From Lepidonotus clava (lineage: Eukaryota > Annelida > Polychaeta > Phyllodocida > Polynoidae): a stretch of 64,000 bases of DNA. Of this stretch, positions 1 through 8,400 are shown one piece after another. Made by a program: the position numbers and the translations under genes. The notes below the pieces were generated by a model. It saw only the letters and a list, made by a program, of their open reading frames with translations, was not told the DNA's origin and did no database searches. Numbering within the stretch: the stretch's first letter is position 1; each line of letters starts with the position of its first letter. The DNA lies in contig OW387135.1 in assembly GCA_936440205.1 (NCBI GenBank), positions 28,126,792-28,190,791 on the forward strand, read 5' to 3'.

Positions 1-3000
1 CTCTTTTGTTCTGTGCCACTGGCTTTACTATCTTTGTACATCCGCGGGGGTTTTTCCCTCAACCTATTCTTTAGCCACAAGCACGCTTCTGTAGAGTGAC
101 CATGTTGTTGGTGAATGATACAAAACTTACTTTCATCGAAAGGCAACCTGGGTCTCTCCACTTTCTGCTGAGTTGGCGGATTCTTTCCTTTGTCTGCCTC
201 TCTGTTCGGGGCGGTATTGGATTTAGCCTTCTGATCTGAATTTCTTTCACCTTTCTGATTTTCATACCTATCTTTTCTCTCATAACCTTGCTGTTTATAG
301 TTACCACTATTCTGGGGAGCCCCGCTTTGCCCTGGTTTTGGTTTCTGGAACCATGGAGCGGCCTCCAGTCGGGCCAGCACCACTCCAAACCGTTCGGAGA
401 TGGAATTTAGGGCCGCGGTCTCCTCTGATTCTTGGCTTCCAGCCAGTTCGCTCACTGCATTGGATATTTTAGTTCCCCCTTTGCCTTTGTCCAACGACTC
501 TAGTCTCGTTGCACAATCCACCGCTTCGGTGAACGACTTAGGGTCCAATATAGCTACTTGTCTGGCCACACCCTGTTTTAATCCCTCTAAAAACACAGCT
601 AACATCATACTTTCGCTTGCTTCTGCTTTAACCTGTTTTTGTTTCAGGACACCTGCAAATTCGATCACGCTCTGGTCTTTTCCTTGTTTAAGGCCACAGA
701 ACTCTGCGTGTTTCTGCCACTTAGCTCTTCGATCGCCGAAGATCTTTGTCATTTGAGTTTCTAATTTCTCAAATGTATTTTTCTCGCTTTCAGCTAAGGC
801 TCCTGCCCAGTCATCTGCCCGTCCCTTCAGGCCTAATAGCGCCATATTCAGGAGATGGGCGTCCGACCAATCATAGATAGCTTTCAGTCGCTTCAGTTCC
901 CTGAAATACTTTTCTATCTGCTCATCCTCCTTCCCACTAAACCATGGTAATCTAATATTTGGTCCCCTTTGATGACCATTGTGGGACGTTTCCCGCACTG
1001 GCGGGGGTACTTGGCCCCATGCCATTCTTAGCTGTGGAAAAAGATCCCAGATATTTGGCTGGTTCGGCGGGTTTGGAGGATTGTTCTGACCTGGTGGGCC
1101 CGGCGGACCTGGCGGTCCCGGTGGGCCGGGCGGTGGAGGATTCGGCGGATTCGGGGGGTTGTTCTGACCTGGCGGTCCCGGTGGACCGGGCAGTGGATTT
1201 GGGGGGTTATTCTGGCCTTGTGGGCCCGGCGGGTTGGGTTGATTCGGAGGGGGATTATTAAGAAGGTTTTGAGGAGGGTTGTTGAGTTGGTTTTGAAGTT
1301 GGTTATTAAGAAGGTTTTGAGGAGGGTTAGGCCCTTGTGGGTTGGCCTGATTAACCTGGCCTCCCTGAACCTGCTGATTAAGAGGAGGAATAAGTCCTTG
1401 AGGGTTGGCCTGATCGTTCTGGCCCCCTTGAACTTGTTGGTTAAGGGGAGGGTTAGCATGATTATCTTGGCCTCCTTGGGCCTGTTGATTAAGAGGAGGG
1501 TTGGCCTGATTATCTTGGCCTCCTTGGGCCTGTTGACCCTGTTGGTTTCCCCCTCCTCCTTGACCTGCCTGTATAGGGGCTCCCATTGCCTGCCTTATGA
1601 AAGGGTACAATATATTTTGTTGTATGGGCCCAAGGTCTATCCCGCCTCCTGCCGGCGCGCCTCGGCCCGGCTGCTGGATTAGGATCTGGCCATTCCCATT
1701 GTTTTGTTGAGGTCCCCCAGGGTCCATCCCACGGTTAGGATGCCATGCCCCCAGATCTACACCCTCAGCTCCCCCTTCACCGGGTTGCTGGCGTTGATCT
1801 CTATCCTCTCTTTCTTCTACTAGATCCATCAAAGGAACGCCTCCTTCCGCCATATTATTTTCGTGGAGGTTTTGTATATCGTGATCGTCCCACTGTTCCT
1901 TCACAGGTATTTCTTCTACACTAATTTCGTCCTCACTTTCTGGTTTAGCTTTCTTACCTGTGTCTAAAACATCCTCGGTAATAAGTTCGTATGAAGACGA
2001 GGTTGATTTATCTCTTCTAGCTAATTTTCCATCAGGACTACCCCCTCTGACATCTGCGGCTGCTTGTTCTGTCTCGCTATTTTCTTCCTCGTACTCGTCC
2101 TTGTATTCTTCATACGATTCATGAGTTAGAGTGTTGAAACCTTGTGCTTTAAGCGTTACATTTTCTTCACTATCCTGATCGCTTAGCCTCTCTAAATCTA
2201 TGTGCTTTTCGGGGCCTGAGTCTGCCCACTGCTTTAATATTTCGGCTGGATCAAAGGCCCGAGCTTCCGCTCTTTTACCAGCTTGGTCTAAGTTCTTTTC
2301 TACACCGTAAGTTAATCGATAGGGTTGTAAATTGCCTACTTTCTCGCTGTTTCCCTCTGCTTCCCTTCCCACTCCCCTATCCCCTCCTACTGTTTTTCCT
2401 TTAGCTACAGTGGAATAAGGAATGGACGCCCCCGGGTTGGGGTGAGTTGGTGTTACCAGTGGGTGACTGATAAACTCAAGTCGTTGGGGTAATGGATAGG
2501 TGAGAGAGCTCCCATCAGGTAGGATTACCGGATTTTCGGGGCGTTTTCCCCCTGATGGGCTGGAGTTATCCGCGGTGTTTTGTCGTTGTTTTAGGTTTCC
2601 TGAAGAAAATAGGTTATCTTCATTGGAAACTTCCTGTTCGCTTTCACCTCCCGCTGCGGGTAGTAAACGATAAGGAACACCTTGGTTACACCACGGATTG
2701 TTCACATCGGATTCACAGGTGGAGCGAGAGCTAGTACCAGTTTCGTGGTCCGTAGGTGGTACGTACCCTGGGTTCCAATATTGCTGATATTCTTTGAGAC
2801 GGTTCTTCCCTTCAACTCGTCCCGAGTGTGTTAGGGTTTCAAGTCCTTCGTCAAGAACCGGCCTATCTTTGGACCCTAGGTGCCAGGGAAATGGTTTACC
2901 TTTGCCACGGGTTTGGTAATTTTGTGCACCTTCGGGGCAGAGCTGCTTGGGTCTGGCTGCGACCTCCTGTCTCTGTGCTTCCCCGTCTAAGGGATTACCT

Positions 3001-3117
3001 ACCAGGTGGCGGTTTTCCACATTCCCTGTATATGATGTTGACACATCGTGTCCTGCGGGCCGCAAAGATTGAGGCTTGGGGTTAGAGGAAGCCTCAAAGT
3101 CACCGGTGGCTGACATC
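1..3117 (-). pseudogene. gag-like coding region of the LTR element (fossil)
   Basis: A leftward ATG at 3117 opens an N-terminal part (MSATGDFEASSNPKP) of no recognised fold. Between about 1680 and 1030 comes an unusual low-complexity stretch rich in Gln, Asn, Pro and Gly: repeats like QQAQGGQDNQANPP, then collagen-like GPPGPPG runs. It is followed by a helical capsid-type domain (about 960-480) and, near 70-125, the knuckle-like motif C-x2-H-x4-H-x4-C with a basic, Gln-rich lead. Gag proteins of this class form the particle shell and bind the element's RNA. Protease and pol would lie left of the window. The rightward open frames over 400-1680 are antisense shadows of this repeat-rich region. 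Confidence 0.6.
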
Positions 3118-3166
3118 AAGGATGAGCAAAACGGCACAAGTCATGTTTCGGGTAATCTCCACCAAA

Positions 3167-3793
3167 TGAACTATTGTTAATGTTTGATTTAAGACTGCGT
3201 AATGTCCGTGTATATCCAAGTCTTCATGAGTCGTTTATCCAGAATGCCTGAGTAATTCAGACTGCGTTTAAAGTTTGTCCGTCCACTTCCCAATAGTTCA
3301 AAAGAAATGAACGATGAGGGAGCTTCTTAATATGATAGGTTTTTTATTCAATAAACATCTCATCCCGAGTCAAAGCCACCATGTATAAATCTTCATCAGT
3401 CCACCTCCCATCTCCTATCAGCAATCAACCGCATTTAGAACACGAGTTGCTCCAACACCTTCTAGACCATTCTAGTACTCAGCTCCATTACAATCCTATG
3501 TCCGAGGTAGTTGGTATTGGTAAACTCCAGTCTGTTACACGGGAGCCGCTGTACTTACTCCAGGTAACTCCTTGGCTAAACCTACTTAGCTGATGTTCTC
3601 ACTAAAACTCAGTGACTACTAACTACTAACTGCTCGCTCCCTACCTTGCAGCGCCTTTTATACTGGTTAACAGGTGGCGCTAGGAGCGCAAGATATTTCT
3701 CCTAGAAGTAGACTAGAAGTAGACTTGCTAAGCCTGATCCTTGATGGATTATATAACACGAGAATATATTAAAAGTGCTAAGCTATTAGTACA
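3167..3793 (-). repeat. Putative 5' LTR of the retrotransposon
   Basis: On the minus strand this stretch begins TGTACTAATAG and ends CAATAGTTCA, giving the usual TG..CA termini. In the same orientation it has a TATA box (TATAAAA, 3656-3662), a likely start region just downstream, and an AATAAA-type signal further on around 3340-3350, in the U3-R-U5 order expected. Just inside the element lies TGGTGGAGATTACCCG, a plausible primer-binding site starting TGG; I cannot assign the tRNA. The terminal 10 bases TGAACTATTG (3167-3176) recur inverted at 3291-3300. An 11-base unit is doubled near 3701-3725. Borders are inferred without a second LTR copy or a target-site duplication. Confidence 0.5.
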
Positions 3794-4547
3794 ATTGCCT
3801 GAAAATGGGGAACCTCAGAAAATTTAAAAAGGTCAAATTATGTGCGATTTTGTGCATTTTCAGCAGAAGAATGTGCATTTATTCCCCTGAAATATACTTA
3901 TCTCTGATGTGCAATGGTTCTTGTGCTAATATATTTTCAAGAAATCTTCTTCGCGGAACATGGGAGCATATTTGTAAGGTTAATCTATATTTTGGTGTGA
4001 AAAAATAGTGGAAAAATCTGAAATTTCGGGAAAATATGCAAGAAAAATGCGCGAAAACTAGCAACAGTCTTAATTTCTGTCATTAATTTTCACGCAGGGG
4101 TCAATTTTTCAAAATAGCAATTATATCCTACGTTTCTGATTTTAAAATGATCATATATCACTTAAAACTAATATCTATGCTATTTTTGGTATGTGAATAA
4201 TATTTTTTCTTGAAAAAATAATCTTATGACAATTATTTCAGAAAATATTAGCTTTATAAGAGTCCCGCCATATTGCACAATATTATGGACATAAACGCAT
4301 ATTTTTTTGCTCTAGAACACATAAATATTCACAGAATATCATAAAAATTTCTGAATAATTCCATAATAACGTCCTCATGGGTGTGGGAGTGAAAAAATAT
4401 GTATCTGACACAAATAGGAAAAATGCGTCCATAAAAATGCGTAAAATGCGCGAAAACTAGAGATGCGCGAAAACTGGCTCCTCTACTAATTGTTTAGCAC
4501 AAATAACATGCAACAACTTGAACAAGTAACTTATTCAAGGCAAAGGT
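3794..4547. other. AT-rich DNA, no recognised feature
   Basis: Presumed upstream POLD2 intron or intergenic DNA between the LTR and a MITE. Short open frames on both strands show no domain or family resemblance. I looked here for the POLD2 N-terminal exon, expected to encode a block like FSRQYAHIYATRL, and did not find it. Confidence 0.5.
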
Positions 4548-4881
4548 CAGGGTGCCCACGCAGGTAGATTATAAGGTCTTAAAAGGTCTTATTTCGGTTT
4601 TATCATTTATGCCCATTAATTTAAGGCTGTTAGAAAGGCCTTATTTTAGGTCCAGTGGTCTTAGAAAGGTCTTTTTTTTGTTCTATTACAAGATATGATT
4701 TTCCTCTTGTCATTTCAGTGTTTACTTATTTTTTGTAGAATGTATAAATGTTTGAATTAGACCCCTCTATTAAAAAGATCTTGAAAATATCTTGAAAGGG
4801 TCTTATTTTGGTTCCCGACAAGGTATAATAAAGGTCTTATTTAGGTCTTATTTTGATTTCTGAAAAAGTGTGTGCACCCTG
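4548..4881. mobile_element. hAT-like MITE, about 334 bp
   Basis: The ends are inverted: CAGGGTGCCCACGC on the left and GTGTGCACCCTG on the right, sharing an 8-bp perfect terminal repeat CAGGGTGC. CAGGG-type ends are typical of non-autonomous hAT elements. The interior has repeated AAGGTCTTATTT blocks and no coding capacity. The flanks do not give a clean 8-bp target duplication, so the copy may be old. A related fragment with the same ACCCACGCAGGTAG end and GGTCTTATTTTAGGTC blocks lies at about 59028-59155, which supports a dispersed family. Confidence 0.6.
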
Positions 4882-5309
4882 AAAAGTGTAGATCTAGATC
4901 TATTGGAAAGCAAAGTTTCTGCCTTCACACGGTTGTAGGCAGAAGTTAAGAAGTCTACTATACTCTACAGCTATAAACACTACGATTTTTGTATTGTTTT
5001 GTGTTGTATCTAAGAGTAAACACTTAACACGTCTCAACAATAGGCAAAACATAATGCAAAATAAAGGACAAGGCAACATAAACAATAGTAGACTCTAAAT
5101 CAATAGTGTATACGACATGATACGTAGTAGTCTATACTTATTAGCATAACTGAGAATGTCATGTTGGTTTAATGACACCTCTAGAGACAAGAATACATTT
5201 AAATTACAATTTTGAGCGTGATTAATTAATCTTACGGTGTATTACACTTGAATTTGGATCAGTGAACTCTATTTTTCACACTTTTTCAACAAAAACAAAT
5301 ATTTTACAG
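4882..5309 (+). other. Intron sequence upstream of the first visible POLD2 exon
   Basis: AT-rich, no open frame of note, ending in the acceptor ATTTTACAG at 5301-5309. The first visible exon starts in the middle of a codon, so there must be at least one exon further upstream. Confidence 0.5.
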
Positions 5310-5431
5310 GAACAGAGGTGCCAGTCACAAAACTTTTTCAACTTGAAGTAGACAAAAGATGTGTCGTTATTGGAACCCTCTTCAAACACATGGAGCTGAA
5401 GCCAAGCATCCTTAAGGAAATCAGTGAAGAG
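5310..5431 (+). CDS. POLD2: POLD2 exon A (first visible)
   Basis: 122 bp, acceptor TTTTACAG, donor GTAATG. It starts with two bases completing an upstream codon, then encodes [15 protein letters not shown].. and ..[14 protein letters not shown], ending on a codon boundary. It matches the start of the OB-fold region (human block CVVVGTLFKAMPLQPSILREV). The partial first codon proves an upstream exon. Confidence 0.93.
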
Positions 5432-8400
5432 GTAATGATTAATTTCTTAATTTCCAAGTGAATTTATCTCGAACTTATATAGATTTGATTAATATTGCAT
5501 CTGCGAATGACGGAATATGAGTAAAGCCCAGTTTGTAGATCAAAGGTAAAAGACTAATTTTTTGTCTGTCCATTACAGAATGTGTGCGAAGTTCCGATTC
5601 TTTTTAGTTTTACCAGGGGCCATATCTTCATAACTGATTAGGCAAATCATGTTAATTTTGAATACGGTCTCATATCAACTCACAAAAAGTACCAATGTTT
5701 TTTTTTTTTTTTTTTTTTTTTACGTAAAAGATGATTTTCTTCGTGAATTCATTGTCAAAGCAAAAATATATGTTTAAAGTGATGGGTACAATATTTTCTA
5801 TTCTGTCCCTTTGACATTTTATTTTTGTTGCAGCACAACTTACAAGTTGTGCCACCTCGGGAACGATACACCGATGAGGCAGACGAACTTATACTGGAAG
5901 ACGAACTTCAACGGATTCGGTTAAAAGGAAAAATAGATGTCCAAACGTTAGCCACAGGTAAGAACATCATCACATTAATGATAAGTCTGAATCTTTGCAA
6001 GGGCTTTTTGGATAATGTCGGTACATCACCTTAGTCGTCATGAAGTTTTTCGGACGGGAGAAAATAAACACGTTATAAAAGTTTCTAATTTAGGATTTAG
6101 TAGTAGAACATTTCCCTGATATCACAGGCTAAGACCTTGGCCCAGGGCGAAGGCCAGTCTAAATGCATTCAGGCTAGGCCTTGTGAAAACTTTTTTAAAA
6201 ATTCGGTTTTTGTTTGAACACAAGCCTCCGTACCAGTAAAAAAATGCCATGCCAATGTCCTTTTACTCTGTTTCACTTCAGGTGCAATCGTTGCGGTTTT
6301 GGGAAAGGAACACGATGACGACCGAGGTAAATTCGACGTAGAAGACTACTGCTTTCAAATCTTGCCCGAACAGGCCCCACTACCTGAGGTGGAAGAGGAT
6401 AAGTACGTGAATCTCATATAGATAATATCGTCATATGCCTTTAGCTAGATACATGCCTACTATTATTCCAAGCAAAGTAAATTTCCTTTGCTTAAGACCC
6501 AGGGCATATTCTTAGTCATTGTTCAATGTATATTTAGATATGCCATGGTTCAAGTATTTCCTCTCTTTTAAAAAAAAAAAAAATCGGCTCGTTCTACATC
6601 ACTGTGATATTCCCATTAAAAACAGTTTGTTTTACTATTAAGGCATTACCAATCATAGGTCGTTTATATTTTGCAATTAGTTTCTTTCCCAGTTTTCGTT
6701 TCTGAGATTATACAAAGAAATTTGTTTCCTGCTTTTTCATCAGTATAGAATATCGTCCTTGTATTTTTTTTCATCCGATCCATCAGATTGCTCTCAATCA
6801 TTTCTAAGTGTTTATTAATATCATTCATCACCTCATTATAACACCCACATTGCATATATACATGTATATTAAATTCTTTTCGTCCATAGGTACGTGGCCC
6901 TAGTGAGTGGCCTGGGACTGGGGCAGCGGTCGGAGGACCTGCTCGCCCTGCAGCTCATGGTTGACCTGATTACGGGCCAACTGGGGGACGAGGGCGACCA
7001 GAGCAGCTCGTCACAGATAGTGCGGGTGGTGGTCGCCGGCAACTCACTCAGCCAGGACACCCAGGACAAAGACTCCATCAATAAGGTGAACACGCAATGT
7101 TCAGGGAACTGCTTATTTCATATTTTTGTACTCCCTTTGAGTTACACATCGCCAGTTATCAAGGTTATCAAATCTGCTTGGGCTCATGCATGGATAAAAA
7201 ATTAACATAAGTAGAAGGAGAAGTACTTTTCTGGGCTGCTGGGTTCCAGCAGTAGGTTATCAGTGCAGCACGCCGGGAACTTTCTTGACCACTGGTGCCT
7301 AGCGTGTACATAATAACCTATGGCTGGCACCCGGTGGCCCAGAAAAGTTGTTCTTTCACTAATCGGAATTTTCATTGAATTTCTGAAATGTGGTCAGAAT
7401 AATATTTTCTTCAAAATATTACAGCTTCTTTCTGCAGGTTCCATTGTGAGATTGTTTCACTTATCATCATATCCTGTCTTGTATTCCAGGCCAAATATTT
7501 AATGAAAAAATCTGCAGCTGGAAGTGTCGAAGCTGTGAAGGCCCTTGACGATTTCCTTGTACAGCTAACTGTGAGTTTTATATGATGTTACATGTAAAGA
7601 CTCCTCTTCACTCAACTAAATTCTCTTATTATTTTTGGATGTTATTTATATTTTTGAGATACTTGTATTTGTGTAAGTAAAGTTGCATAGGGATGCCAAT
7701 CGAGAAGTTTTATATTATCTTAACACTAGGTGGCGAGGAATAAGTTAATAACCAATATGCAAACTAACTGCTTTGTAAAACAAAATATAAAACGTAGTTC
7801 CATTCTTTACATATGTTTTAATGCCCGAATTGATCTTAATGGGCTTGGCAGAACACAGCTCTCATCCGATTGTAGCCTACCTCAGACATCTATAAACACA
7901 GCTATTTTGATTTGACATCTCCTCCTAAGCCTTTGTATCATAAACCGAGTTTTGTCTGTAATAATATGTAAGTAATGTTTGTGAAATGCAATTTTAAACT
8001 TGACCTGCTCGTTCCACCCCCCAGGCGTCTGTGGAGGTGGACCTGATGGCCGGGGAGTTTGACCCTGCCAACTTTACCCTACCCCAGCAGCCCCTCCACC
8101 CGTGTATGTTCCCCCAGGCCACCGCCTACCCGACCATGCACTGCGTCACCAACCCCTACGACTGCACCGTCTCCGGCGTCAGGTGAGGTCACTTATCATT
8201 AAAGTGATTCGACTCATGATGTACAGAATGAATTATTTAATAAATATAAGCTTACCCTGTAAAACGCACCAAAACTTAACAGGGACGGATCCGGGGAGGG
8301 GGGGGGGGGAGAGCGTGCCCCCTTTTTTTCTGGATCAAATATTGATTTTTTTTAAGAGCCTGAAGAGGGCGCCGGCCCTTTTTAAAATTTTTTTATTGGC

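Larger units (their letters stand above)
1..3793 (-). mobile_element. Ty3/gypsy-like LTR retrotransposon fossil, 5' part only
   Basis: The element reads leftward. Its 5' LTR is on the right (about 3167-3793), followed by a candidate primer-binding site and a gag-like region that runs off the left edge, so pol and the second LTR are outside the window. Family assignment rests on the gag: a capsid-type domain with the block WFSGKEDEQIEKYF followed by a zinc-knuckle-like C-x2-H-x4-H-x4-C motif, as in Ty3/gypsy Gag. The capsid-to-knuckle part shows little decay, which suggests a fairly young copy, but the two LTRs cannot be compared. The N-terminal part and the capsid part are not in one common frame, so about one break is likely unless the family uses frame-switching. 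It probably sits antisense in an upstream POLD2 intron, since no N-terminal POLD2 exon lies between it and the first visible exon (inference). Confidence 0.72.

Noticed and set aside
400-1682. Rightward open frames of 100-154 codons at the left end
   Set aside because: They are antisense to the leftward gag-like region, whose Gly/Pro/Gln-rich repeats keep other frames open.
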